This document shows, piece after piece, positions 26,401 through 34,105 of a DNA stretch of 51,238 nucleotides. The stretch lies in assembly GCA_029938715.1 (NCBI GenBank), contig JAOZUK010000018.1, forward strand, positions 1 to 51,238, read 5' to 3'. Positions within the stretch are counted from its first letter, which is position 1. Every line of letters starts with the position of its first letter. The notes below the pieces were generated by a model. The model searched no databases. It saw nothing but the letters and a program-made list of their open reading frames with translations, and was not told the origin of the DNA. Source of the DNA: Bacteroidales bacterium. GTDB taxonomy: Bacteria; Bacteroidota; Bacteroidia; Bacteroidales; GCA-2748055. A program made the position numbers and the translations under genes.

Positions 26401-27136
26401 CAGGGAAAAAGGTGTCAATGGCGATCGCGAGATGGCCCATGCACTTTACCTGGCTGGATTTGATGTAAAGGATGTACATATGACCGACCTGATTTCGGGC
26501 AGGGAGACTCTGGAAGATATCCAGATGATCGTTTTTGTGGGGGGATTCTCCAACTCAGATGTACTTGGATCTGCCAAAGGTTGGGCCGGAGCCTTTAAAT
26601 ACAATGAAAAGGCCAGGATGGCACTGGAGAAGTTTTATGAAAGGGAGGATACCCTGAGCCTTGGAATTTGTAATGGCTGCCAGTTGATGATTGAACTAAA
26701 CCTGGTGGTCCCGGAACACCACCAATCCCCCAACATGCTTCACAACGAATCAGGTAAATTTGAGTCTGCCTTCCTTGGATTGCAAATCCAGGAAAACAGG
26801 TCGGTTATGTTGAGTTCTCTGGAAGGTATGAACCTGGGGATTTGGGTAGCCCATGGTGAGGGTAAATTCAGCCTCCCCAATCCCGAAGGGCAATACCATA
26901 TCGCAGCAAGATACAGCCACTCCAGCTATCCTGCCAATCCCAACGGCTCCGATTTCGATGTGGCAGCCCTCTGCTCATCGGATGGCCGACACCTGGCAAT
27001 GATGCCTCACCTGGAGCGTGCATACCTCCCCTGGCAATGCGGGTATTATCCGGATGAGCGGAAGCAGGATGAGGCCACACCATGGCTGGAAGCCTTTGTG
27101 AATGCAAGGAAGTGGATTGAAATAAGAGAGAACTAA
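23450..27136 (+). CDS. purL: Phosphoribosylformylglycinamidine synthase, single-chain
   Basis: A 1228-residue large-type PurL, taking ATG 23450 as start (MIHFFQVPDHKIIALEV fits the PurS-like N-terminal domain). A longer frame begins upstream but runs antisense into the acyl-CoA synthetase gene. Domains in order: PurS-like; linker with FSQVNSEHCRHKIFNGAF; two AIRS-type halves (AETHNFPTTVEPFNGAATGT, then GHDVSAGG); C-terminal glutaminase with GICNGCQ (nucleophile C1074) and the catalytic His in AHGEG. It converts FGAR to FGAM using glutamine in purine synthesis. Single-chain length is typical of Bacteroidetes. Confidence 0.96.
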   Translation: MIHFFQVPDHKIIALEVPSPLNSTTKEKLEWLFNKATCLDQESIDGFFVGPRKEMITPWSTNAVEITENMGISGILRIEEFFMTGGKDAGFDSMLQAMYKGLDQQLFHIDRSPEPILEITDIAAYNEQEGLALNPDEIAYLDDVSEQIGRKLTDSEVFGFSQVNSEHCRHKIFNGAFIIDGKEKESSLFQLIKETTKTNPNYVVSAYKDNCSFVQGPVIEQFAPMSQNSSSFFKISDIETVLSLKAETHNFPTTVEPFNGAATGTGGEIRDRIAGGKAAIPMAGTAVYMTSYPRLDKDRSWQDALPERPWLYQTPKEILIKASNGASDFGNKFGQPLICGSLLTFEHGEDNKKYGFDKVIMLAGGIGFGKRADAEKDIPQKGDVVVLLGGDNYRIGMGGGAVSSVATGEYENAIELNAVQRANPEMQKRVFNAIRAFAESTQNPIISIHDHGAGGHLNCLSELVEATGGKINLDKLPVGDPTLSAKEIIGNESQERMGLILKPGDVDELVRIANRERAPIYIIGEITDDHRFVFESQNTGEKPMDLELAHMFGKPPRTIMNDKSLDTKYKELSYDASELPRYLEGVMQLEAVACKDWLTNKVDRSVTGKIATQQCAGPLQLPLNNLGAVALDYRGRKGYATSIGHAPVAAMVDPGAGSVLSIAEALTNLVWAPMPDKIRSISLSANWMWPCNNEGEDARLYSAAKAASNFAIELGINIPTGKDSLSMTQKYKDQVVFAPGTVIISAAGEVTDIGKIVEPVMNPDPDSRLIYLDLAKDNFKLGGSSFAQFNTRLGSQAPTVTDPEYFVRAFNLLQSLIEERMILAGHDVSAGGLITTVMEMCYANTSGGVELDINGIPGDTIPILFSEKPGVIIQVKDTFAISGLLEKEGIQHHVIGRPIEEREIQLRTRDKVFELDIDHYRNLWFRTSYLLDREQTKAQLAKERYNSYPKHALNLFLGDFKGTFESLGIDPDRRKESGTRAAIIREKGVNGDREMAHALYLAGFDVKDVHMTDLISGRETLEDIQMIVFVGGFSNSDVLGSAKGWAGAFKYNEKARMALEKFYEREDTLSLGICNGCQLMIELNLVVPEHHQSPNMLHNESGKFESAFLGLQIQENRSVMLSSLEGMNLGIWVAHGEGKFSLPNPEGQYHIAARYSHSSYPANPNGSDFDVAALCSSDGRHLAMMPHLERAYLPWQCGYYPDERKQDEATPWLEAFVNARKWIEIREN

Positions 27137-27164
27137 ACTCATTGGTATCAGCAGTTAGATTAAC

Positions 27165-27716
27165 CTAGCTCTCATCCTTTCGTTTGAAACCTACCCGTTT
27201 GCGATTCTGTAGGTCTATATGGTGCAGCTTTACCTGCTCAAGCTGCTTCAGGTATTCGAATATTAAAATGATCTTATCATCCTGCTCTAAACCTTTCCTT
27301 TCGAGCTGTTCTAATTTCTTAAGGATCTCTTTGTGTGTTTGAAGCATTTCACGCATCTGAGTAAAAACGCGCATAATCTGTATATTTACCTTTATGGCTC
27401 TTTCGCTATGCAAAACTCCTGATAACATAGCTACCCCTTGCTCGGAAAATGCATTTGGAAATTTGCGTCGACCACCCCATCTTGATGTCGCAGATTGCGA
27501 TTTCAAGTTTCCAAATTCCACTTTCGTTAATTGGAACATGAAATCTAGTGGAAAGCGAACCATGTTACGTTTGACCTGCTCATTGAGTCTGCGAGTTTCT
27601 ACATCGTATAGTTCTGCTAAGTCTTCATCGAGCATTACCTTCTTTTCACGTATTAGATAAATCCTGCTTGAAATTAATTCCTCCAAGAATAAAGGCTTAA
27701 TGTTGCTTTCTGACAT
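27165..27716 (-). CDS. ORF6N domain DNA-binding protein
   Basis: A 183-residue protein. Residues 8-95 are an ORF6N domain: ISSRIYLIREKKVMLDEDLA, LYDVETRRLNEQVKRN, FPLDFMFQLT and FSEQGVAMLSGVL. This domain is shared with phage antirepressors and KilA-N-type proteins. The C-terminal half is a coiled-coil-like Lys/Glu helix. Bacteroidetes chromosomes carry many copies; role unknown, likely DNA binding and phage-derived. It converges on purL across 28 bp and is followed by 169 bp without recognisable genes. Confidence 0.8.
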   Translation of the reverse strand: MSESNIKPLFLEELISSRIYLIREKKVMLDEDLAELYDVETRRLNEQVKRNMVRFPLDFMFQLTKVEFGNLKSQSATSRWGGRRKFPNAFSEQGVAMLSGVLHSERAIKVNIQIMRVFTQMREMLQTHKEILKKLEQLERKGLEQDDKIILIFEYLKQLEQVKLHHIDLQNRKRVGFKRKDES

Positions 27717-27885
27717 ACTAACTAATTGGATAGTTTATAGGATCTCTACGTATTTATGGTCACAATGTTCTAGCACCCATACCCAAAATGTTGATGTGTC
27801 AACCATATTTTTATCGCAAAAAAATGAATGAATTTTGAAACCCGATTTCAGATCGGATACTAAAAGATATAACCTTGAATTTTCG

Positions 27886-28644
27886 TTACAGTAGCCCAGG
27901 AAGTATTGCCTTTCTTTCCTTGGGATAATCGGGGAAGGTTTTCTTATACCATTTATGGTGGTCCAGAGCTCTGGGTACCAGGTTGAAGAAGGACCATAGC
28001 GCGAACACCAGTGCGGCAGGACTCCAGGTCATAATAGCAAAACCGGTCCATTCGAGTATCTCTCCAAAAAAGTTGGGGCATGAGATCCAGCGAAACATCC
28101 CTCCCCGGGGAATAAAGTAGCCTTTCTTGCCTCCTTTACGAAGATTCAACAGGATCTGATCGGACCACCAGTTGATAAATACACCAGCACTAAAAACGAT
28201 TATTCCAAGAATAAACCGAAGGTCTGTCAACCAATCCCAGGTGTAGACTTGTGCAAATGCCGAAAAATAATATCCATTGATAAATCCATTGACCAGGTTA
28301 AAACAGACTGCCATCAACGCAACCACCAAAGGCATTTGTTTTCCGGAAGTCCGGGTACGCCAGGGCCAGATGATGGATCGGTTGGTATAGTGGCTCACAT
28401 ATATGGCAAAGAAAATCCATGTAACAGGTTGTACTCCATTGGGACCCAGCAGGAAACTGAGAATAAAAACAAGAAGGGACGGGAACTCCATAAAGACCCA
28501 TGCCCACCGGTTGGGGATATTTGGTCCCCAGTCCTTTCGGCTATGTCTTCCGTATGGAGCAGTAACAAATAGTAATAAAACAAAAACTGCCAGACCCAGT
28601 AGGGCCCAGCCCCATATAAATGCGAAAAAAGTATTGCTATCCAT
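27886..28644 (-). CDS. Steroid 5-alpha-reductase family (DUF1295-like) membrane protein
   Basis: A 252-residue membrane protein with about six helices, starting with TFFAFIWGWALLGLAVFVLL. The C-terminal signature GMFRWISCPNFFGEILEWTG and RALDHHKWYKKTFPDYPK matches the 3-oxo-5-alpha-steroid 4-dehydrogenase C-terminal domain. Bacterial members are NADPH-dependent reductases or methyltransferase-like isoprenylcysteine relatives, with unknown substrates. CCATATT and AATATGG (28641-28658) form a small dyad over the start codon. Confidence 0.8.
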   Translation of the reverse strand: MDSNTFFAFIWGWALLGLAVFVLLLFVTAPYGRHSRKDWGPNIPNRWAWVFMEFPSLLVFILSFLLGPNGVQPVTWIFFAIYVSHYTNRSIIWPWRTRTSGKQMPLVVALMAVCFNLVNGFINGYYFSAFAQVYTWDWLTDLRFILGIIVFSAGVFINWWSDQILLNLRKGGKKGYFIPRGGMFRWISCPNFFGEILEWTGFAIMTWSPAALVFALWSFFNLVPRALDHHKWYKKTFPDYPKERKAILPGLL

Positions 28645-28692
28645 ATTACAGAATATGGCTAGCGAAGATAAACGAAATTTTAATTCTGAGAA

Positions 28693-29112
28693 TTACCTGG
28701 CCTCTAGCCGGTCATTGCTATACAGATACCTGATCCGTAAATCCTCAGCATCGAGAGAAACGATTCTCATCTGGTAGGTGAGGGTACCTCCCCAGTAACC
28801 CACGGTAATTTCAATAAGGCTATCGGACAGGGCTTCCCAGGTTCCCTCAAAATTATCATAGGTAATGGGTGGGGTGCCGCACCATCCAGCATTCTTTCTT
28901 TCAATAAAAGAACCATTATCTTCCATGGTAAAACCATATTTTGAAGGATCCAGTTTATTGGCTCGATTAAGCAGAGTCAAATCATCTTCATATCCATCCT
29001 CAACCCATGTACCAATAATACCCGCATTCTCCCCAAGTGCTTCAGTATCTACAAGCTCCTTCTCACAGGCGACCATGACTAAAGTCAACAATAGAATTAC
29101 CAACTTCTTCAT
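28693..29112 (-). CDS. Small lipoprotein, lipocalin-like
   Basis: A 139-residue lipoprotein: MKKLVILLLTLVMVAC gives a lipobox with Cys16. The remainder is beta-rich with an IIGTWVEDGYE opening and FEGTWEALSDSLIEITV repeat, the GTW pattern common in Bacteroidetes lipocalin-like lipoproteins. Function unknown. It is divergent from the propeller gene. Confidence 0.7.
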   Translation of the reverse strand: MKKLVILLLTLVMVACEKELVDTEALGENAGIIGTWVEDGYEDDLTLLNRANKLDPSKYGFTMEDNGSFIERKNAGWCGTPPITYDNFEGTWEALSDSLIEITVGYWGGTLTYQMRIVSLDAEDLRIRYLYSNDRLEAR

Positions 29113-29166
29113 ACAACGAAAGTATTTGTTCCAACCATAAGATGAAGAAAATATGATTTAGGTTGC

Positions 29167-29197
29167 TTTAAGACTTCGCGAGAATTCAATACATTTG
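29167..29197 (+). promoter_or_regulatory. Putative promoter of the paraoxonase-like gene
   Basis: TTTA (29167-29170), 19 bp, TACATTTG (29190-29197), matching TAnnTTTG. This decides the start of the next gene: the in-frame TTG at 29195 lies in the box, so ATG 29216 is used. Confidence 0.45.
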
Positions 29198-29215
29198 AGT
29201 AAACCCACTCTGCCC

Positions 29216-30220
29216 ATGAAAAACAGGTTCAGAACCCTCCTGGTCACAACCATTATGCTGACTTTTCAATATTGTACTGCTCTTCCAACAAATTCTGAAG
29301 TGCCAGGTGAGAAGATCGAGGTAAAACCCGGTCCCGAAGATATGGTGATTGATACCCTACATGGATATCCCAGGCTACTTATCTCGTGCTCAGGCCGTCG
29401 GGAAGCTCACAAACCATATGGTGAGATTATCTCTTATGGAATACATTCAGGCGTTCAGCATGAAATGGCCAGGTACAATGAACCCGGCGAACTTCTGTTC
29501 AAGCCACACGGAATCTATCTCGACAGGGATCTGCTCTACGTGATCAGTCACGAAAAGGAGCCCAACTACCATCCCATTCTGATTTACAGGATTCATGGCG
29601 ACAGCCTTGAATTCAAAGATTTGATCCATACTCATGCCCAGCACTCCCCCAATGCACTGGTAACTGGTCCCGGTGGAGAAATCTTTTTTGTGAATGATTC
29701 TGGCAAACGGGGCAGCATGGCTGAGAAGATCTTTAAACTAAAACGCGCCAGTGTGGTCAGGTTAAGTAAAAACTCTGAAGGCATATGGGATTCAGAGGTG
29801 GTAGCAGAAAAACTGGGGTATCCAGCCGGGATCAACAGGATAGACAATAAACTTTTTGCTGGTGATGCAATCCTGCATCAGATTCATGTATATGAAATAA
29901 ATGGGGAAGAGGTGAATCCTGTTACCAAATTCGATAATCTGAAAGGCAACGACAACATCAGGATTTACAATGGACAGTTGCTGACTCCGGGGCATGTAAA
30001 GCCCTTACGCTTTATCAAGCATGCTAAAAAGCCGTCAAAGCACTCCCCGGTTGAAGTCTTCCTCGTTGATCCGGAAAGCGGAGAGCACGTCTCTCTGTTT
30101 TATACCGATGGTTCCCAGATCAGTGCAGGTTCAACAGCTGTGATCTATGAAAACTACCTCTACATATGCCAGGTTTTTGATCCATTTATCCTGAAGGTGG
30201 CGCTGAATACTTCTTCATGA
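29216..30220 (+). CDS. Paraoxonase/arylesterase-like beta-propeller lipoprotein
   Basis: A 334-residue protein from ATG 29216. The N-terminal signal region LLVTTIMLTFQYC suggests a lipoprotein. The rest reads as a six-bladed propeller related to arylesterase/SMP-30: GPEDMVIDTLHGYPRLLISC, then FKPHGIYLDRDLLYVISHE, SPNALVTGPGGEIFFVNDSG and YPAGINRIDNKLFAGDA. Asn and Asp in these motifs are the calcium-site positions of the family. Lactonase or arylesterase activity is inference. Single gene with its own promoter. Confidence 0.65.
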   Translation: MKNRFRTLLVTTIMLTFQYCTALPTNSEVPGEKIEVKPGPEDMVIDTLHGYPRLLISCSGRREAHKPYGEIISYGIHSGVQHEMARYNEPGELLFKPHGIYLDRDLLYVISHEKEPNYHPILIYRIHGDSLEFKDLIHTHAQHSPNALVTGPGGEIFFVNDSGKRGSMAEKIFKLKRASVVRLSKNSEGIWDSEVVAEKLGYPAGINRIDNKLFAGDAILHQIHVYEINGEEVNPVTKFDNLKGNDNIRIYNGQLLTPGHVKPLRFIKHAKKPSKHSPVEVFLVDPESGEHVSLFYTDGSQISAGSTAVIYENYLYICQVFDPFILKVALNTSS

Positions 30221-30246
30221 CCTGCTCATGAGGAAAGTATTCTCTT

Positions 30247-30276
30247 TTCACCGATAAACCAGCCTGTTTCATCGAA
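30247..30276. promoter_or_regulatory. 30-bp dyad element, copy 1 (candidate LytTR operator)
   Basis: Half-site CGATAAACC (30252-30260), five bases, GTTTCATCG (30266-30274), flanked by TTCAC and AA. It matches 25 of 30 bases of the element at 34059-34088. It lies 61 bp before the lipoprotein start codon. Confidence 0.45.
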
Positions 30277-30336
30277 AAAAGTTGCCAGGCATACCCTTTT
30301 CCCAGAATTTTACATGGAAATCAAAACTTAAAAATC

Positions 30337-31038
30337 ATGAAACGCTCATTTGTAATAATCACAATTATGGTTCTGGCTTCCCTGACCGGTTGTCTGGTAA
30401 GTTCACTTCATCCTTTCTTTAAAGAGAAAGATAAAATATATGATCCCATCCTGACAGGTACCTGGATAGATGGTGATTCCTGTATATGGACCATTGAACT
30501 TGACAAATTCCTGGACCCCATTTCGGGACAGGAAAAAAATGATGGCAACTATAATATAACCTATTACGAGGATCGTGATTCAAAATCGGAATTGATTGGA
30601 ACACTTTTTAAACTTGCCGGCGTCACTTATGTAGATTTTATCCCGGATCCGGATGGGGATAACATCACTTCTGATATGGCAAGCTGGCATCATATTCCGG
30701 TACATACCCTGGCCAGGGTTCAATACAACAGCGATAGCATTATGCTTTACTGGTTTGCCGACGAGTGGCTCACAGAATTATTCGAACAGAAACGCATCCG
30801 GATCAAACATGAAACCGTTGAATCTGGTGATTACGACCGACACGTGCTGACAGCTTCAACAGATGATCTTCAGAAGTTCATTAAGAAATATGTCAACGGT
30901 TCAAAAATGGCCGGAGAGGTAGAGAAGGTTTTTGCCAGAGGTTATACCGACGACCAGGAAGGATATGGCATATTCCTTAAGCTCAAACCTTACGATGGTC
31001 CACTTCCGTCGGCTCCTGGTCAGGTTCAGGTAAACTGA
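30337..31038 (+). CDS. Lipoprotein of unknown function
   Basis: A 233-residue lipoprotein: the signal peptide MKRSFVIITIMVLASLTGC has a clear L-T-G-C lipobox with Cys19. The body has an early YDPILTGTWIDGDSCIWTIE reminiscent of lipocalin-like proteins, then HTLARVQYNSDSIMLYWFAD. I do not recognise a family. A 30-bp dyad shared with the LytSR/peptidase intergenic region lies upstream, so it may be controlled by the LytTR regulator. Confidence 0.6.
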   Translation: MKRSFVIITIMVLASLTGCLVSSLHPFFKEKDKIYDPILTGTWIDGDSCIWTIELDKFLDPISGQEKNDGNYNITYYEDRDSKSELIGTLFKLAGVTYVDFIPDPDGDNITSDMASWHHIPVHTLARVQYNSDSIMLYWFADEWLTELFEQKRIRIKHETVESGDYDRHVLTASTDDLQKFIKKYVNGSKMAGEVEKVFARGYTDDQEGYGIFLKLKPYDGPLPSAPGQVQVN

Positions 31039-31047
31039 TTAGGACTG

Positions 31048-31563
31048 TTATTTCAACCGATTCAGGACTGCCGGTATGGCTTTTGTAACGGTAACTCTTT
31101 TCTCGCCCTTGATAAATGCCATGACCTCATCCCTGCTTTTAAGAGTCCTTAGTTTTTTAACTGCATCTCTCACACTGTAGTGAGAACTGTGATCCACCAC
31201 TTTAGCAACTGGTTTTGGAGCCGGCTTTGAAACTGGCTTTGAAACTGGCTTCGAAACTGGCTTTTGCACAGGTTTTGCTGCTGGTTTAGCTACCACTTTG
31301 GCTAAAGGCTTTTCCTCAGCAACCTTTTTCTTTGGGGATTTCTTTTTCTTTACAGGCTTCTTTTTGGCTGCCTCTTTCTTCTTAGATTCCTTCTTCTTAG
31401 CCACCTTTTTCTTAGCCACCTTCTTCTTAGCGTCCTTCTTCTTATCAGCCTTTTTCTTATCTGCCTTCTTCTTTCCTATTTTCAACTTCCTAAGTATACC
31501 CTTCTTCTCCTTCTTCTTATTGTCCTTTTTGTTTGATTCTTTTTTTGATTTCTTTTTTGCCAT
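31048..31563 (-). CDS. Lysine-rich histone-H1-like protein
   Basis: A 171-residue very basic protein. Residues 1-80 are dominated by Lys with tandem AKKK/DKKK-type repeats. About 85-122 are a Pro/Ala/Val region with KPVSKP repeats. About 130-171 form a compact helical end reading YSVRDAVKKLRTLKSRDEVM and RVTVTKAIPAVLNRL. It resembles bacterial histone H1-like proteins (HctA/Hc1, and AlgP-like tails) by composition, not by clear homology. Probable role: nucleoid or RNA binding. It ends 9 bp from a convergent gene. Confidence 0.65.
   Translation of the reverse strand: MAKKKSKKESNKKDNKKKEKKGILRKLKIGKKKADKKKADKKKDAKKKVAKKKVAKKKESKKKEAAKKKPVKKKKSPKKKVAEEKPLAKVVAKPAAKPVQKPVSKPVSKPVSKPAPKPVAKVVDHSSHYSVRDAVKKLRTLKSRDEVMAFIKGEKRVTVTKAIPAVLNRLK
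31213..31490. repeat. Short tandem repeats inside the lysine-rich gene
   Basis: Repeats of the DNA unit GGCTTTGAAACT (encoding KPVSKP) lie near 31220-31265, and repeats of CTTCTTAGC-type units (encoding AKKK) near 31370-31450. They can expand or contract by slippage and would alter tail length. Confidence 0.6.
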
Positions 31564-31676
31564 GATATTTAGATTTAAATCAGGTTCGATTTTACAATTG
31601 TAAGTTATAATTTTTCTGGCTATTTAATCCTCTCTTTTAAGTCAAATTACTCTGAATTTAACATGATTGGCTTCAA

Positions 31677-34010
31677 CTACCTCCTTGAGGTATTAACCTT
31701 GAACTCGTAAGGCTCGGGGGGCTCCGCTCCAAGCAGGTGCTTTACAAAATAGTCCCACCTCCTTCGCATCATATAGGGCTCATTACCAAAACCGTGTGAT
31801 CGGTTGGGGAAGAGGATCAGGTCAAAATCCTTATTTGCAGCAATCAGCTCATTCACCACAAGCAGTGTATTGTACATGGGCACATTGTCATCCATGGTGC
31901 CATGGGCCAGCAGGAGTTTCCCCTTCAGGTTCTTTGCCAGAAGCTGGTTGGCCTGGTTATCGTAATTGGTGGTACCATCGGGATTTGCCTTCAGAAGGCC
32001 CTGCCATTTTTCGCCCCAGGCATCCTCATAATTTCGATTGTCGTGGTTGCCTGCTCCGCTCACAGCCACCTTAAAGAAATCGGGATATCGAAGTATGGCG
32101 TCTGTGGAAGCAAATCCTCCCCCCGAATGGCCATATATTCCTACCCGTTCCAAATCGATCCATGCGTACCTTTCAGCCAGCTGTCTCATCCCGGTAATCT
32201 GGTCGGGCAATCCGTTATCTCCCATGTTCCCGTAGTAAGCAGCATGGAATGATTTTGAGCGCATTGGTGTTCCCATGGCATCTATGGCAACCACAATGAA
32301 ACCAAGCTCAGCAAGTGCCTGGTTATCACCTCTGGCTCCGGAAAAGCTGCGCCCTCTAACACTTCCTGATTGTGGCCCCGGGTAAATATAGTTGATGATG
32401 GGGTATTTTTTTTCAGGATCGAAGTTTGAAGGTTTGTACATCAATCCATAAAGATCGGTCTCTCCGTCGCGCGCTTTAACCACCACCGATACCGGTGCCA
32501 CCCAGCCAGCTTCCATCAATTCTGAAACATCAGCTTCTTCAAGAGTCAGCAGCTGATTACCCTCCTGATCACGCAATTCAGTTACGGGGGGCACTTGCGG
32601 AGTGGAATAATTATCTATAAAATAGCCTCCTTCGGGAGAGAGGTTGATTCGATGATTGGCACTGTCGGGGGTAAGTAATTTAAGACCTGATCCATCCAAA
32701 TTCACCTTGTATAGATACTGGAAATAGGGATCACCAGCCTCGTTCCCGGCACCCATAAAGAAGAGGGCTCTTTGGGCTTTATCAATATGCAGGACCTGAA
32801 TAACATTCCATTTCCCGCTGGTTACCTGATGCTTGAATGTGCCGGTGGTCAGATCATATAAATAGAGATGACCCCAGTTATCACGTTGAGAGAACCAGAG
32901 CACTTCATTGGATTCCGGAAGATAGTGCCAGTTCACCTTGTTATAGCCAGACTCGAAAAAGGATTCTGACTTCTCCTCCAGCACTTCTCGCACCACCCCT
33001 GTTTCAGGATTGGCTACCCTGAATATCACGTGTTTATGATCTCTTGAGGTGGAAACAAATGAAAGGCTGGATGCATCGGCACTCCATTCTACATCGGCAA
33101 ACTGCCCTCCCCTTGTAGCGATGTGATCGGTAATGGTGGATCTGTGCTGGTCTGGTGCCATTTGCAACCGAACCACCCTGGGCTCTTCAATGTGGATTAC
33201 TACCCGGTGTATCCTGAATATCACACTATCTTCGGGCAGGGGATACTTCCAGGCCTGAAGTTTGGGATGCCCCACATTGGTGGTTGCCAGGTACATCTCC
33301 CCTACCCCCCTGCCATCATGCTGAAAGGTGGCGATCTTTTTTGAATCGGGCGACCAGAGGAGAACAGGGCCGCTGCTTCGGGTCCATCCCGCATTGTTGG
33401 TGGCATATCCAAAGTCCTCAATCCCATCTGCAGTTAGCTGTTTCTCCTCTCCAGAGTTAAGATTCTTCACCCACAGATTGTAGTCTTTGATAAAAGCTTT
33501 CCAGTTACCATCCGGGGAGGTAGAAGCACCACGTGATTGAGCAGGGCTGCGCCCCTCCTCTGTACATGAATTTTTCTTCGAATTGTAGCTATACTTCTTC
33601 CCCATAGAGCTGAATTCAATAACTCCCCCTTTGTGATCAAAAATAAGAGAAGATAATCTCAATTTATATGGATCCAGGATAGTCCCACTCTCCTTTCCCA
33701 GCGCTTTTGCCAATTTCTCATGATCAAATGCAGGTTGACGGACCTTTTTTACTACGTCCACAAATAGATACTCTGCTCCTGCGGGTATGTTGTTCTTGTA
33801 CCAGAACCGATGGGTATCGATCCACTCTGGCCGTACACTGGCTTTAAAGATTAGCGGATTGGTGGATGCCCACAGAAAGCTCTCTGCCCTGGAATAATCG
33901 GCTGTAGTTACCAGTTCCGGTTCATATTTTACCTGGCCCGTTACTTTCGGGGTAATTAAAAGAGTGATACAGATCAGGTTGATCATTAGTTGATCTAATG
34001 GTTTTCTCAT
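31677..34010 (-). CDS. Dipeptidyl-peptidase IV family serine peptidase (S9)
   Basis: A 777-residue exported peptidase. The signal peptide is within the first 25 residues. The N-terminal DPP-IV beta-propeller (about 80-480) is followed by an alpha/beta-hydrolase domain with YIYPGPQSGSVRGRSF. The nucleophile S629 is in YGHSGGG; the Asp is in HGTMDDNVP and the His in FPNRSHGFG. It releases N-terminal dipeptides from peptides in the periplasm. The best promoter in the window lies upstream (TTTG-N19-TAGCTTTG), overlapped by the 30-bp dyad, and it is divergent from the LytS gene. Confidence 0.9.
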   Translation of the reverse strand: MRKPLDQLMINLICITLLITPKVTGQVKYEPELVTTADYSRAESFLWASTNPLIFKASVRPEWIDTHRFWYKNNIPAGAEYLFVDVVKKVRQPAFDHEKLAKALGKESGTILDPYKLRLSSLIFDHKGGVIEFSSMGKKYSYNSKKNSCTEEGRSPAQSRGASTSPDGNWKAFIKDYNLWVKNLNSGEEKQLTADGIEDFGYATNNAGWTRSSGPVLLWSPDSKKIATFQHDGRGVGEMYLATTNVGHPKLQAWKYPLPEDSVIFRIHRVVIHIEEPRVVRLQMAPDQHRSTITDHIATRGGQFADVEWSADASSLSFVSTSRDHKHVIFRVANPETGVVREVLEEKSESFFESGYNKVNWHYLPESNEVLWFSQRDNWGHLYLYDLTTGTFKHQVTSGKWNVIQVLHIDKAQRALFFMGAGNEAGDPYFQYLYKVNLDGSGLKLLTPDSANHRINLSPEGGYFIDNYSTPQVPPVTELRDQEGNQLLTLEEADVSELMEAGWVAPVSVVVKARDGETDLYGLMYKPSNFDPEKKYPIINYIYPGPQSGSVRGRSFSGARGDNQALAELGFIVVAIDAMGTPMRSKSFHAAYYGNMGDNGLPDQITGMRQLAERYAWIDLERVGIYGHSGGGFASTDAILRYPDFFKVAVSGAGNHDNRNYEDAWGEKWQGLLKANPDGTTNYDNQANQLLAKNLKGKLLLAHGTMDDNVPMYNTLLVVNELIAANKDFDLILFPNRSHGFGNEPYMMRRRWDYFVKHLLGAEPPEPYEFKVNTSRR

Positions 34011-34040
34011 GGCAAGTATTTAATATAAAAATTAGCATCA

Positions 34041-34071
34041 CAAAGCTACTTTTTTCGATTCACCGATCAAA
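34041..34071 (-). promoter_or_regulatory. Canonical Bacteroidetes promoter of the S9 peptidase
   Basis: On the minus strand: TTTG (34068-34071), exactly 19 bp, TAGCTTTG (34041-34048). This is a full match to TTTG-N19-TAnnTTTG and about 30 nt before the ATG. Confidence 0.7.
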
Positions 34072-34088
34072 CACCCGGTTTCGTCGAA
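34059..34088. promoter_or_regulatory. 30-bp dyad element, copy 2 (candidate LytTR operator)
   Basis: Half-site CGATCAAAC (34064-34072), five bases, GTTTCGTCG (34078-34086), with TTCAC and AA flanks. It covers the -33 box of the S9 promoter and sits 17 bp before the LytS start. 25 of 30 bases equal the copy at 30247-30276. Confidence 0.5.
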
Positions 34089-34105
34089 TTTATTTTCCAC
34101 CAGTG

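Noticed and set aside
27717-27885. Possible structured RNA or small gene between ORF6N and the steroid-reductase-like gene
   Set aside because: Only a weak CCGAT/ATCGG hairpin is seen; no open frame, tRNA fold or promoter pair stands out.
31298-31603. A 101-residue Phe-rich plus-strand frame
   Set aside because: It is the mirror image of the lysine-rich repeats (TTC/CTT complement of AAG/GAA), not a membrane protein gene.
33998-34105. A longer N-terminus for the LytS-type kinase
   Set aside because: It would run through the start codon and promoter of the divergent S9 peptidase and adds no membrane helix; ATG 34106 is better.
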